From positions 1 through 9,247 of the forward strand of contig DAOWDI010000258.1 of assembly GCA_030639105.1 (NCBI GenBank): a stretch of DNA of 9,247 nucleotides, given 5' to 3'. A program made the translations under genes and the position numbers. This stretch comes from Gammaproteobacteria bacterium. GTDB taxonomy: Bacteria; Pseudomonadota; Gammaproteobacteria; Ga0077536. How positions within the stretch are numbered: the first letter of the stretch is position 1; every line of letters starts with the position of its first letter. Positions 1 through 8,627 of the stretch are shown here, piece by piece. The notes below the pieces were generated by a model. The model had not been told where the DNA came from. It was given only the letters and a program-made list of their open reading frames with translations, and did not search any database.

Positions 1-2
1 CC

Positions 3-533
3 GGCCCGGTAGTGGCGGCAGCGGTCATCTTGGACCATGCGCAAAACATTCGTTATTTGGATGATTCAAAAAAACTTAACCAAAAACGGCGTGAAGAAGT
101 ATTCGACAGTATCCAACGGGGGGCTGTCGCAATCGGAATTGGGCAGGCCAGTCGTCTTGAGATTGATGAAATAAATATATTGCAGGCATCGATGCTCGCG
201 ATGGAACGTGCAATAAGTAACCTTTCAATCGATCCCGATGAGGTCTTGTGCGACGGCAATCGCTGTCCGCAAATAGGCATCCCTATCGCCGCTATCGTGA
301 AAGGTGATGCCAAGGTGGCTTGTATCAGCGCGGCCTCGATTGTTGCCAAGGTAACGCGCGATCGCATTATGGTTGAATTGCACGCAAGATTCCCTGAATA
401 TGGGTTCGATCGTCACAAAGGTTACCCGACGAAGGCACATTGTCTTGCGTTGAAGACGCACGGACCGACGATTGAACACCGGCGCTCGTTTGCGCCGGTT
501 CGTGACTGCTTGATTGAACGGAGAGTCCGGTGA
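3..533 (+). CDS. rnhB: Ribonuclease HII, 5'-truncated by the window edge
   Basis: Cytoplasmic endonuclease that cuts the RNA strand of RNA-DNA hybrids and nicks at single ribonucleotides in DNA. The frame is open to the left edge and begins in the Gly-Pro-Val-Val-Ala-Ala-Ala-Val stretch that follows the N-terminal DEAGRG motif of the family. The true start and the first two catalytic carboxylates (Asp, Glu) therefore lie outside the window, roughly 20 residues short of the ~198-residue E. coli protein. Visible family motifs are DSKKL (just after position 60), the third carboxylate in CDGNR (~252), KGDAK and [11 protein letters not shown] carrying the fourth carboxylate (~300-362), and the C-terminal [14 protein letters not shown] block. 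The GTG at 12 is internal, not the start. The TGA stop overlaps the dnaE GTG by 4 bases, suggesting translational coupling. Frame and family are certain; only the N-terminus is missing. Confidence 0.97.
   Translation, partial: GPVVAAAVILDHAQNIRYLDDSKKLNQKRREEVFDSIQRGAVAIGIGQASRLEIDEINILQASMLAMERAISNLSIDPDEVLCDGNRCPQIGIPIAAIVKGDAKVACISAASIVAKVTRDRIMVELHARFPEYGFDRHKGYPTKAHCLALKTHGPTIEHRRSFAPVRDCLIERRVR
520..525 (+). promoter_or_regulatory. Shine-Dalgarno of dnaE
   Basis: GGAGAG lies six bases (counted from GGAG) before the GTG at 530, inside the last codons of rnhB. It supports GTG rather than any internal ATG as the dnaE start. The resulting N-terminus, [12 protein letters not shown], lines up with the start of E. 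coli DnaE. Confidence 0.7.
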
Positions 534-3500
534 GCGGTAGATTTATCCACTTGCACCTGCACTCCGAATTTTCCCTTATCGACGGTTTGATCAGGCTGCC
601 GACCCTGGTCGAACGCGTGGCTGCGCTGGATATGCCCGCTGTTGGCGTAACGGATCAGTCGAACTTCTTTGCACTGGTCAAATTTTACCAGGCAGGCCGC
701 CGTGCCGGGATCAAGCCAATCATCGGCGCCGAATTATGGATCGGTACAGGGGCAAACGGGGAAGTCCGCGATCGGGTCCTTTTTCTGTGCCGTAATCGGA
801 CCGGGTACCGTCAGCTTTCAGCATTAATTACTCGGAGCTATCTCGAAGGTCAGTCCAGAGGTATTCCGGCGGTTCGATATGAGTGGTTGGAGCCGGCGCT
901 CGCTGAGGGTTTGATCGTACTCTCGGGCGGAATCAATGGAGATATTGGTACAGCTTTGATCGACGGGAATTTTGATCGTGCCCAAGAACTGGTGTGCTAC
1001 TGGAAAGGACTATTCGGCGATGCTTTTTACCTGGAGCTTACCCGCACCGGCCGCGAAGCGGAGATTCAATACAATGATGAAGCGCTGGCACTGGCCCAGG
1101 CCAGCCATGTCCCCGTGGTCGCAACAAATGACGTACGTTTTCTTCATCGTGAGGAATTTGAGGCCCACGAAGCGCGCGTGTGCATCCACGACGGCCGCAC
1201 CCTATCCGATCCAAGACGTCAGCGAAATTACACGGATCAGCAGTATCTCCGCTCGACCGAAGAGATGATGGACCTTTTCGCGGACATTCCGCAGGCCATC
1301 GCAAATAGTCTGGCGATCGCGCAGCGCTGTAATCTCGATATTGAGATTGGCGCCTATCATCTACCGAAGTTTCCCGTTGCATCCGGCGAGACAGTTGATG
1401 GCGCTCTGCGCGCCAAAACCCGACAGGGTTTGCGTGAGAGGCAGGGCGAACTGAGCGAGGAGGGCGTCGAAAAAGACAACGGTCAGCGACCAAACTATGA
1501 GAGCCGGCTCGACGAAGAATTACGGGTAATCATCGAAATGGGGTTTTCTGGATATTTTCTGATCGTTGCCGATTTCATCCACTGGGCGAAAGAACATGAA
1601 ATTCCAGTCGGCCCGGGGCGCGGCTCCGGCGCCGGGTCCCTTGCGGCGTACGCGCTTGGTATAACGGAGTTGGATCCGCTGAAATACGATCTGTTATTTG
1701 AGCGTTTCTTGAATCCAGAACGAGTATCCATGCCGGATTTCGACATCGATTTCTGTATGGATCGCCGTGACGAAGTCATCGATTACGTTGCTGATCGTTA
1801 TGGTAGAGATAGAGTCGCGCAAATCATCACCTACGGTACGATGGCGGCTAAGGCTGTCATTCGCGATGTGGGTCGCGTATTGAGTTTCCCCTATGGTTTC
1901 GTCGACCAACTGGCGAAGCTGATCCCGCTCGACCCAAATATGACGTTATCACGCGCGCTGGAAGATGAACCGTTACTCAAGCAGCGCTACGATGATGAGG
2001 ATGATGTTCGCGCAATAATCGATCTCGCCAGGACGCTAGAGGGCCTTGCTCGCAATGCCGGGAAGCATGCCGGCGGCGTGGTCATTGCGCCGTCGGCATT
2101 GACGGACTTTATGCCGCTTTACTGCGAGCAGGGAGGCCAAACGATCGTTACCCAATTTGACATGGGCGACGTCGAAACTGTCGGGTTGGTAAAATTTGAC
2201 TTCCTCGGCCTACGTACGTTGACAATAATCGATTGGGCCATCGGTCATATCAACTCCAAGCGGGTGCGAGAAGGCAGGGATCTGCTCGATATTAGAAGTG
2301 CCGCACTTGATGATGAATCAACTTTCGACTTGATTCAGAACGCACGAACCACTGCCGTCTTTCAACTTGAGTCACGTGGCATGAAGGAACTCATCAAACT
2401 TTTGCGGCCCGATCGGTTTGAAGATCTCATAGCGCTGGTTGCTCTGTTTCGACCGGGACCACTGCAGTCAGGGATGGTCGACGATTTTGTTGACCGCAAA
2501 CATGGCCGCGCTGCCGTCAAATATCTTGATCCGAAGCTCGAACCGATTCTAAAACCCACCTATGGGGTAATACTTTACCAAGAGCAGGTTATGCAGATCG
2601 CACAGGTTCTGGCTGGTTATACTTTGGGTGCGGCCGATCTGTTGCGCCGCGCGATGGGCAAGAAAAAGCCTGAGGAGATGGCTAAACAACGTCAGTCCTT
2701 TATGGACGGTTCAGCTGCAAACGGCATCCAGCAGGATGTCGCCGCACGAATTTTCGACTTGATGGAGAAATTTGCGGGATACGGATTCAACAAATCGCAT
2801 TCAGCGGCATACGCATTGCTCGCCTATCAAACCGCGTGGCTGAAAGCGCATTACCCCGCCGCGTTCATGGCCGCGGTATTGTCATCGGACATGGATACCA
2901 CCGATAAAGTCGTCCGCTTGATAGAAGAATGCCGCATGATCGGGATCGAGGTAGCGAGACCTGATATCAATACCTGCGATTATCGGTTTACGGTTGCTGA
3001 TGATGCTACGATCTATTACGGGTTGGGAGCAGTCAAAGGCCTTGGCGAAGCCGTGATCCGGGCGCTCGTCGCCGAGCGGAATTCGAGTGGACCTTATCGC
3101 GATATTTTTGACCTGTGTTGCCGGAACGATAGTAAGAAGGTCAATAAGCGAGCTCTCGAAGCACTCATCAAGTCCGGCGCACTGGATTGTCTCGGTGCGC
3201 CGCGGCGGGGTCTATCGTCGATTTTAGAAGGCGCTATTCGAATCGCGGAACAGCAGGCAAAGGCGGCGGCGGTGGGACAGGACGATATGTTCGGGCTGGG
3301 CGGTTTAAGCAGTGAGACTGAGCATTGTGATGCCGACGCCTGGCAGGAAGCCTTGGGGATGGTGGAATGGCCGGACAGGGAATTGCTCACTTGGGAAAAG
3401 GATACTCTCGGATTGTACTTGAGTGGTCATCCCATCGATCGATACGAAGACGAACTAGAGGGACTTTCCAATTGCCGCCTGGCGGATCTGAAGCCAGGTA

Positions 3501-4000
3501 AGCGGCGTGTGGTTGGATTGATTGTCGGTGTTCGTATGACCAAAAGCCGTCGGGGTCAAATGGCAATCATCACACTGGATGACAAATCCGCAAGGGTTGA
3601 GGTGACTGTTTTTAGTAAGGTGCTGGAGGAGTGCCTGGATCGAATTGTCAATGACCGGGTATGTGTCGTGGAAGGAAAATGTACGTTCGACGAGTTCAGT
3701 GGCGAGTACGCTATCAACGCTGACGTACTCCTGGGACTGGATGAAGCGCGAAATCAATTCGCCCGCGGCCTACTGGTCAAAATGGACTCGACGTTTGAAA
3801 ACGGGAAGGTAGAGCTCCTCAAAGAAGTATTGTCCAGCTACGGATCGGGAGCTTGTCCGGTGACGGTTCAGTATGCCAACGGTACTGCGGTCACGCGGCT
3901 GCGATTGTCTAGCGATTGGCGGGTCACGATTTCTGACAAGATGCTTGAATATTTGCAGGAGAAGTTTGGACAAGATGCCGTCCTGGTCGAATATGAATAG
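530..4000 (+). CDS. dnaE: DNA polymerase III alpha subunit (replicative polymerase)
   Basis: Catalytic subunit of the replicative DNA polymerase III core; extends primers 5'->3' as part of the holoenzyme. Length 1156 residues against 1160 in E. coli, so complete. Domains in order: PHP domain (~5-270); palm/thumb/fingers with the PDFDIDFC motif (Asp403, Asp405, Asp407) and KFDFLGL (Asp557), which supply the catalytic aspartates equivalent to E. coli D401/D403/D555; the [11 protein letters not shown] and [14 protein letters not shown] blocks (~700-765); a helix-hairpin-helix (~829-846); a beta-clamp-binding motif QDDMF (917-921); an OB-fold (~990-1075); and a C-terminal domain expected to contact tau. 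The PHP metal site is partly degenerate: His9/His11 are kept, but expected metal ligands are Gln43 and Arg203. Proofreading is therefore presumably done by a separate DnaQ. The GTG start overlaps the rnhB stop. No frameshift or odd region is visible. Confidence 0.98.
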   Translation: MSGRFIHLHLHSEFSLIDGLIRLPTLVERVAALDMPAVGVTDQSNFFALVKFYQAGRRAGIKPIIGAELWIGTGANGEVRDRVLFLCRNRTGYRQLSALITRSYLEGQSRGIPAVRYEWLEPALAEGLIVLSGGINGDIGTALIDGNFDRAQELVCYWKGLFGDAFYLELTRTGREAEIQYNDEALALAQASHVPVVATNDVRFLHREEFEAHEARVCIHDGRTLSDPRRQRNYTDQQYLRSTEEMMDLFADIPQAIANSLAIAQRCNLDIEIGAYHLPKFPVASGETVDGALRAKTRQGLRERQGELSEEGVEKDNGQRPNYESRLDEELRVIIEMGFSGYFLIVADFIHWAKEHEIPVGPGRGSGAGSLAAYALGITELDPLKYDLLFERFLNPERVSMPDFDIDFCMDRRDEVIDYVADRYGRDRVAQIITYGTMAAKAVIRDVGRVLSFPYGFVDQLAKLIPLDPNMTLSRALEDEPLLKQRYDDEDDVRAIIDLARTLEGLARNAGKHAGGVVIAPSALTDFMPLYCEQGGQTIVTQFDMGDVETVGLVKFDFLGLRTLTIIDWAIGHINSKRVREGRDLLDIRSAALDDESTFDLIQNARTTAVFQLESRGMKELIKLLRPDRFEDLIALVALFRPGPLQSGMVDDFVDRKHGRAAVKYLDPKLEPILKPTYGVILYQEQVMQIAQVLAGYTLGAADLLRRAMGKKKPEEMAKQRQSFMDGSAANGIQQDVAARIFDLMEKFAGYGFNKSHSAAYALLAYQTAWLKAHYPAAFMAAVLSSDMDTTDKVVRLIEECRMIGIEVARPDINTCDYRFTVADDATIYYGLGAVKGLGEAVIRALVAERNSSGPYRDIFDLCCRNDSKKVNKRALEALIKSGALDCLGAPRRGLSSILEGAIRIAEQQAKAAAVGQDDMFGLGGLSSETEHCDADAWQEALGMVEWPDRELLTWEKDTLGLYLSGHPIDRYEDELEGLSNCRLADLKPGKRRVVGLIVGVRMTKSRRGQMAIITLDDKSARVEVTVFSKVLEECLDRIVNDRVCVVEGKCTFDEFSGEYAINADVLLGLDEARNQFARGLLVKMDSTFENGKVELLKEVLSSYGSGACPVTVQYANGTAVTRLRLSSDWRVTISDKMLEYLQEKFGQDAVLVEYE

Positions 4001-4015
4001 CGATCGAGTCATCCG

Positions 4016-4044
4016 TCGACCTGATGTGAAATCCGGGTTAGGAT
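4016..4044 (+). promoter_or_regulatory. Possible weak sigma-70 promoter before accA
   Basis: TCGACC and TAGGAT are separated by 17 bases, each matching four of six consensus positions. Transcription would start near 4051, just before the accA Shine-Dalgarno. Such matches are common by chance, and accA may simply be read through from dnaE, since no terminator hairpin is visible between the two genes. Confidence 0.2.
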
Positions 4045-4057
4045 CATTCACCGAGTA

Positions 4058-4062
4058 GAGGG
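4058..4062 (+). promoter_or_regulatory. Shine-Dalgarno of accA
   Basis: GAGGG ends six bases before the ATG at 4069. It supports this start even though it gives a protein about ten residues longer at the N-terminus than E. coli AccA, whose first residues correspond to LSFLDFEQP here. Confidence 0.7.
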
Positions 4063-4068
4063 TATAGC

Positions 4069-5058
4069 ATGTCTGAAGGCACATCCGATCCGGCGCAGGT
4101 CAATCTGAGTTTCCTTGACTTCGAGCAGCCAATCGCTGAACTCGAGGCCAAGATCGATGACCTGCGCCAGCTTGGACACGATTCGGAAATAAATATTACC
4201 GAAGAGATTTCCCGCCTTGTGGAACGGTCGCGCGAACTGACCAGGGATATATTTTCATCTTTGACTCCGTGGCAGATCTCGCGCCTTGCGCGCCATCCAT
4301 TGCGTCCGTATACCTTGGATTACATCAATTCTTTGTTTGACGATATTGATGAATTGCACGGCGATCGCGTATTCAGCGACGACCCCGCGATCGTGGCGGG
4401 TATTGGTAGATTTTTAGGCCGTGGGGCCGCGTTCATTGGTCATCAGAAGGGCCGGAATACGAAGGAGAATTTGTACCGTAATTTTGGTATGCCGCGACCA
4501 GAAGGGTATCGCAAAGCGATGCGGATCATGCAGTTGGCGGAACGATTCCGGCTTCCCGTATTCACGTTCATCGATACGCCGGGGGCCTATCCGGGTATCG
4601 GTGCCGAGGAACGCGGTCAAAGCGAGGCGATTGCCAGGAATCTTCTCATCATGGCCGGGCTGAGAACACCGATCATCACTACCATAATCGGCGAAGGTGG
4701 ATCCGGCGGTGCGCTTGCGATCGGTTTCGGTGATCGCGTATTCATGTTGAAGTATGCGACCTATGCGGTAATTTCTCCGGAAGGCTGCGCTTCCATTTTG
4801 TGGAAGAGCGCGGAAAAGGCCGCTGACGCCGCGGCGGCAATGGGGATCACGAGCGAGCGCCTTTTTGAACTCGGTTTGATCGACGGGATCATCGAGGAGC
4901 CACTGGGCGGTGCTCATCGCGACATTGATCAGGTCGTGCGCGCCGTGGGTGACAATCTGGCGGACGCGCTGGGCGCGTTATCGGATCTCGACCCCGATGC
5001 CTTATTACTGCGGCGTCGGGCGAAGTTCCAGGGGTTTGGTAACTACATCGAAAAATGA
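4069..5058 (+). CDS. accA: Acetyl-CoA carboxylase, carboxyltransferase subunit alpha
   Basis: With AccD, forms the carboxyltransferase that moves CO2 from carboxybiotin on AccB to acetyl-CoA, giving malonyl-CoA, the committed step of fatty-acid synthesis; cytoplasmic. Length is 329 residues against 319 in E. coli, with the extra residues at the N-terminus before [16 protein letters not shown]. Recognisable family blocks are the helical N-terminal region (to ~90), [12 protein letters not shown] (~75-86), HQKGRNTKE (125-133), [13 protein letters not shown] (138-150), [10 protein letters not shown] (167-176), and the glycine-rich [12 protein letters not shown] loop (208-219) of the crotonase fold, followed by [13 protein letters not shown]. 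As expected for the alpha subunit, there is no zinc finger (that is in AccD). It lies 68 bases after dnaE and 93 before tilS, in the usual gammaproteobacterial order. Nothing is truncated. Confidence 0.98.
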   Translation: MSEGTSDPAQVNLSFLDFEQPIAELEAKIDDLRQLGHDSEINITEEISRLVERSRELTRDIFSSLTPWQISRLARHPLRPYTLDYINSLFDDIDELHGDRVFSDDPAIVAGIGRFLGRGAAFIGHQKGRNTKENLYRNFGMPRPEGYRKAMRIMQLAERFRLPVFTFIDTPGAYPGIGAEERGQSEAIARNLLIMAGLRTPIITTIIGEGGSGGALAIGFGDRVFMLKYATYAVISPEGCASILWKSAEKAADAAAAMGITSERLFELGLIDGIIEEPLGGAHRDIDQVVRAVGDNLADALGALSDLDPDALLLRRRAKFQGFGNYIEK

Positions 5059-5151
5059 CCCGAGGAACCTCCGATTAATTCGTAGAATGCCGCCGCGGCC
5101 AATATCCTCTGGCTTGCGCATTGCGGATCCTGCTTATGGTCCCTGCTTCTA

Positions 5152-6486
5152 GTGTCCTCTGCTCATTCTCTACTCGACAAGCTGAGATTGATACTTGGTC
5201 GAGAATCGACGTGTCGATTCATCGTCGCCTACAGCGGCGGTATCGATTCACACGTGTTGCTGCATTCAGTGGGCGCATATCTTGGCGCGGAAAGAGATCG
5301 ACTCCTCGCGGTACACGTTGACCATGGTCTGCACAAAGATAGTGAACAATGGTCACGCCACTGTCTGTCTGTTGCCGCGGATTTGGGGATCTCTGCGACC
5401 GTGCTTAAGATAAACGAACATCCGCCGCGCGGAGAGAGCCTTGAATCTTGGGCTCGTCGTCACAGGTATCAGCTATTGAAAACGGTCATGGCGCCTGAAG
5501 ACATACTTTTAACAGCGCATCACCGGGATGATTTGGCGGAGACCGTACTCTTGCAAATGTTTCGTGGATCGGGACCGCATGGGCTGGCCGGTATTCCTGA
5601 ACGGCAGCTATTCGCCCCGGGGTTCCTGGTCCGGCCGTTGTTGAATGTAACGCGTGGAGACCTTAGTGAATACGCGCTGGCAAATGACCTTGTCTGGATC
5701 GAGGATCCGACTAATGCAACTGACAACCACGACCGCAATTACATCAGACACCGTCTGTTGCCGCTAATCGAGGAGCGTTGGCCTGCCGCAACCGCGCGCA
5801 TTGCCCATGTCGCAACTTTGCAGCAAGAAGCGGCTGCTTGTCTGGATACCGTGGCGGATGAGATCCTCAATCCATCAGTTAGTATCGATTGCATGCGACT
5901 CCCACTCGCTGTGTTCTCAAAAATGAGCGACGAACAGGCGCGTCGGGTGCTGCGCCGTTGGATCGTTCGTGCCGGTTTTCCGATCCCGGACGCGGTCCAT
6001 CTGCGGGAGATGCAGCACTTGGTTCGCGCGCGTCGAGATGGGCGGCCCTGCGTCACATGGAAGCGCGCACAATTGCGGCGTTACCGCGATTGCTTGTACC
6101 TACTGTGGCAGCGAGAGGCGCCGGACTGCAAACACGAATATTCTTGGGATTTGCGAAGTCCGCTGACATTACCAACGGGGGTGTTGTCGGCTGAGACTTC
6201 GGTGCGTGACGGCCTGAGTGTCGCACTCGTCGCGAAGCATGATGTCGTGGTGCGATTTCGTCATGGCGGGGAGCGTTGCCATCCAATCGGCCGGTTCCAC
6301 AGTCAATCCCTCAAGCGTTTGTTTCAGGAATGGGGCGTGCCTGCCTGGCAACGGGGCGAAATACCGCTTGTAGTGGTTGGCGGGGACATAGCGGCGGTCG
6401 CCGGGCTGTGCATATGCCGGCAATTTGCATCGCGCGCCGGCGAACCGGGATGGATGCTTCGTTGGCGCCCTAACGAGATTCAATAA
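5152..6486 (+). CDS. tilS: tRNA(Ile)-lysidine synthetase
   Basis: ATP-dependent ligase that attaches lysine to cytidine 34 of tRNA(Ile2), making lysidine so that the tRNA reads AUA and is charged with isoleucine; cytoplasmic and essential in bacteria that use it. Length is 444 residues (E. coli 432). It has the N-type ATP pyrophosphatase P-loop SGGIDS (28-33), HVDHGLHKDS (~55-64), TAHHRDDLAETVLLQMFRGSGP (start 121), the diagnostic WIEDPTNATDNHDRNYIRHRLLP region (from ~182), and a C-terminal TilS domain (~365-435) with RFRHGGERCHP, KRLFQEWGVPAWQR and PLVVVGG. The chosen start is GTG with no clear Shine-Dalgarno, giving about 27 residues before the P-loop, slightly more than in E. coli; an exact start slightly inside is possible. 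A lone TAGAAT (5083-5088) is the best -10-like match upstream, without a good -35. The last 17 bases overlap the convergent vWA-FHA gene. Confidence 0.96.
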   Translation: MSSAHSLLDKLRLILGRESTCRFIVAYSGGIDSHVLLHSVGAYLGAERDRLLAVHVDHGLHKDSEQWSRHCLSVAADLGISATVLKINEHPPRGESLESWARRHRYQLLKTVMAPEDILLTAHHRDDLAETVLLQMFRGSGPHGLAGIPERQLFAPGFLVRPLLNVTRGDLSEYALANDLVWIEDPTNATDNHDRNYIRHRLLPLIEERWPAATARIAHVATLQQEAAACLDTVADEILNPSVSIDCMRLPLAVFSKMSDEQARRVLRRWIVRAGFPIPDAVHLREMQHLVRARRDGRPCVTWKRAQLRRYRDCLYLLWQREAPDCKHEYSWDLRSPLTLPTGVLSAETSVRDGLSVALVAKHDVVVRFRHGGERCHPIGRFHSQSLKRLFQEWGVPAWQRGEIPLVVVGGDIAAVAGLCICRQFASRAGEPGWMLRWRPNEIQ

Positions 6487-7957
6487 CTGGTGCGACCACA
6501 CGAGTTGGGTCGATCAGGTGAGAAATGCGGTCCTGCTCAGATGGGGTTCGCGTATGGATTAGTATGGTCGCGTCCTGTCGAGCATAGTCCTCCTCGTGCA
6601 TCGTAAATATGAAGCTTACGTTACCGATTTTGACACGATCATTTTCATCGAGATGGGACATGTCAATGGCTTCTCCATTAACGAACACCCCGTTGAGAGA
6701 GCCTAAGTCCTGTAAGGTGAACTGCCCGAGTGCATCTCGTCGAATCTCCGCGTGCAAACGGGATACCGAGGCATGGTCAAGGATAAGGTTATTGTTGCGG
6801 GCACGGCCGATGCGCCATGGCGTGTGATCAATCTTGTGCCGAATTTCTTCGTTATCGGCAAAGATGAGGAACGCATTCACCATAGCATGCTTTGCGGCAT
6901 TCAGCTCTTCGTCTTCGCGCCGCCGCTTTGCCAGTACGGCGTAGCTGATCGCGATGGCGAGGAACGCCGAAAATACCATGGCCGGGAGGCCATACCAAAA
7001 CCACGATGTGATCCCTTTGTGCGGTGGTATCGACGTAGCAGGAACGACCGCGGGTACCGCCTCGGGGACAATGATCGGTACCAGCAGCAGAAAGCTTTGT
7101 TCAGTTGTTTGGAAACTAAGTGATATTTCAATATTGCCGACTATGCTTTGCTGTTGAAGTTTGTTCAGTTTAAATTCTATATATCCGCCACTATCGACCG
7201 CTGACATGATGCGGGTAAAAAGCACCTCCGGAATCCCATAGTCGATATGATCCGCCTGCACGAACAGCCCGCCGGTCTCTTCACTCAAGCGCCGCAGGGT
7301 TTGCAGCGCCACGGATTGCGGAACAGAGCGGGGATAGCCCACGCTTGAAATAACGATATGTCCGTTTCTCGCCGCCTTGATAACATCCTCGTGATGGTAA
7401 GCCAGATCCTCCGCAAGACCATCTGACATCAAAATGATCTGGCGCTTCCGTGCATCATAAGTACGGAGGATCTTTATTGCTTCGAGGACGTTGCGGTAGA
7501 GTTCCGTCGGTTCTCCGGTTGCGAAGAGGTCTTGTGTTTTGGATGCCACATCGGCGGCGGAACAACCCATATCGCACAGTACTTTGAGTTGAGAATCAAA
7601 CGAAGCGAGGCCGTACACGTGATGAGGTGCGCCCGATCCGGCCAGGCGGCGAATATGTTCTCGATTGCGCATGGGATTGCTGGTATCGACTAAGAACAGG
7701 TTTGCGGTTCGTCTTGGTGGTGCGATATTGTCGTCAATTTGTTTACCGTTGATGATGATGCCGGAATTCTCCGCGGTCACGGAGATGAGGTCCGCACCGT
7801 TTAAGATGCGGTAATTGCATTGCAAAGACAACGGTTCGGGTTGTCGGCACTCGATGTCCACATCCTCGGTGAGCATTGCGGATTGGACGAGGGTAGCCGG
7901 GCAGGTCAGCATAGCCGCCGCCCCGAGCGTCGATATGACGATCCGCAATACCTTCAT
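6470..7957 (-). CDS. Membrane protein: exported vWA domain - TM - cytoplasmic FHA domain
   Basis: No named orthologue recognised. Residue numbers count from the TTG at 7975; I prefer the ATG at 7957 (residue 7) because it opens a normal signal peptide (MKVLRIVISTLGAAAM...). Domains in order: signal peptide (to ~33); exported region with cysteines at 43/53 and 134/138 that could form disulfides; vWA domain (~91-260) with a MIDAS-like set DTSNP (97-101), Thr157 and SDG (184-186), but Pro where the DxSxS motif has its second Ser; proline-rich linker (304-318); one transmembrane helix (~325-349) followed by KRRRE, placing the C-terminus in the cytoplasm; FHA domain (~387-458) with GR (390-391), SRLH (405-408), DLGSLNG (423-429) and FVNG (431-434), the usual phosphothreonine-binding residues; and a 43-residue tail with two D-x-T-x-[LV]-[IV] motifs. 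It follows the YkuD gene by 76 bases with no terminator, so co-transcription is likely. Domain calls are firm; function is unknown, plausibly envelope signalling or assembly controlled by Ser/Thr phosphorylation. Confidence 0.9.
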   Translation of the reverse strand: MKVLRIVISTLGAAAMLTCPATLVQSAMLTEDVDIECRQPEPLSLQCNYRILNGADLISVTAENSGIIINGKQIDDNIAPPRRTANLFLVDTSNPMRNREHIRRLAGSGAPHHVYGLASFDSQLKVLCDMGCSAADVASKTQDLFATGEPTELYRNVLEAIKILRTYDARKRQIILMSDGLAEDLAYHHEDVIKAARNGHIVISSVGYPRSVPQSVALQTLRRLSEETGGLFVQADHIDYGIPEVLFTRIMSAVDSGGYIEFKLNKLQQQSIVGNIEISLSFQTTEQSFLLLVPIIVPEAVPAVVPATSIPPHKGITSWFWYGLPAMVFSAFLAIAISYAVLAKRRREDEELNAAKHAMVNAFLIFADNEEIRHKIDHTPWRIGRARNNNLILDHASVSRLHAEIRRDALGQFTLQDLGSLNGVFVNGEAIDMSHLDENDRVKIGNVSFIFTMHEEDYARQDATILIHTRTPSEQDRISHLIDPTRVVAPVIESR

Positions 7958-8033
7958 GAAATTGATGCTCGCCAAATGCCTTGCCCGCGATCAGATGATA
8001 CCGCAACGGTGGCCAGGTTTGTCACAGGTGGCA

Positions 8034-8627
8034 TCATTCCTTGATCACTACCTTAGTTCCGATCGACACATAGCTACGCAGGTCAGAAACTTCCTGGTTT
8101 GTCAGTGCCACGCACCCCTCGGTCCAGTTCAGTTTCGAGTGAATCTTTAGCTTTCTTGCATTCTCTTTGCCGACACCGTGAATACCAATTGCACCGCCCA
8201 GTGCTGTATCCTGCGGCGGGAGTTTACCGGATCTCAGTGATTCTATGATTTGTTCGAATTCCGTCTCGGATATGAGTTTGTCCTTCAAGCCGTAAAATGC
8301 GTCCTTGACGTTGGGGTAGTTCAGTCGCATGAATAGATGGAACTCGCTGTTTTCATTGAAACCGACAATTCGATAGGCTCCTTCAGGCGTTCGTTGGTCA
8401 CCCATCTGTCGCTTATCGCCGGGACCCCCGCGGCCCCACGCGATATTAAATTGCCGGTGAGTTTCGCCGGCATATTTAACGCGAAGTAGGCGATCAGACT
8501 TATCGACCTCAAGATAATACGGGATAGTGCGGATAAGCGAGTCTTCGACGCCATCGGCGTAAAGCCCCATCGGGCTCGCGCTTCCCAACGTGAAGAGAAG
8601 TATAAAAAGGATATCAGAGCGATGCAC
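8034..8627 (-). CDS. Periplasmic L,D-transpeptidase (YkuD family)
   Basis: YkuD-fold cysteine enzymes make or break bonds at meso-diaminopimelate in peptidoglycan: 3-3 crosslinks, attachment of lipoproteins, or (E. coli YafK/DpaA) their release. This 197-residue protein has an N-terminal hydrophobic segment (ILFILLFTLGSA, 6-17) with probable cleavage near YADG (23-26), so it should be periplasmic. The domain starts at YYLEVDKSDRLLRV (37-50), the typical first strand, and continues with GDQRTPEGAYRI (76-87), FHLFMRLNYPN (96-106), the active-site IHG (His150) and TEGC (Cys172 nucleophile) followed by VALTN. The order and spacing look most like the YafK/ErfK-type subgroup, but exact activity cannot be assigned. 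No LysM or other wall-binding domain is present. The start is GTG: an in-frame TAA lies three codons upstream, so no longer form exists in this frame. Expressed ahead of the vWA-FHA gene. Confidence 0.92.
   Translation of the reverse strand: MHRSDILFILLFTLGSASPMGLYADGVEDSLIRTIPYYLEVDKSDRLLRVKYAGETHRQFNIAWGRGGPGDKRQMGDQRTPEGAYRIVGFNENSEFHLFMRLNYPNVKDAFYGLKDKLISETEFEQIIESLRSGKLPPQDTALGGAIGIHGVGKENARKLKIHSKLNWTEGCVALTNQEVSDLRSYVSIGTKVVIKE

Noticed and set aside
1038..1493. 151-codon open frame antisense to dnaE
   Set aside because: Arg/Pro-rich translation typical of an antisense shadow, with no family resemblance.
4414..4917. 167-codon open frame antisense to accA
   Set aside because: It lies wholly inside a strongly conserved gene, has no recognisable domain and no ribosome binding site; a shadow of the accA reading frame.
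5062..5071. GAGG-aa-CCTC inverted repeat after accA as a terminator
   Set aside because: The two-base loop cannot form a hairpin and no T-run follows.
7901..7903. Cys25 in the vWA-FHA leader as a lipoprotein attachment site
   Set aside because: The preceding residues are Met-Leu-Thr, with Thr at -1 instead of Gly/Ala/Ser, so it is not a normal lipobox; the transmembrane helix already anchors the protein.
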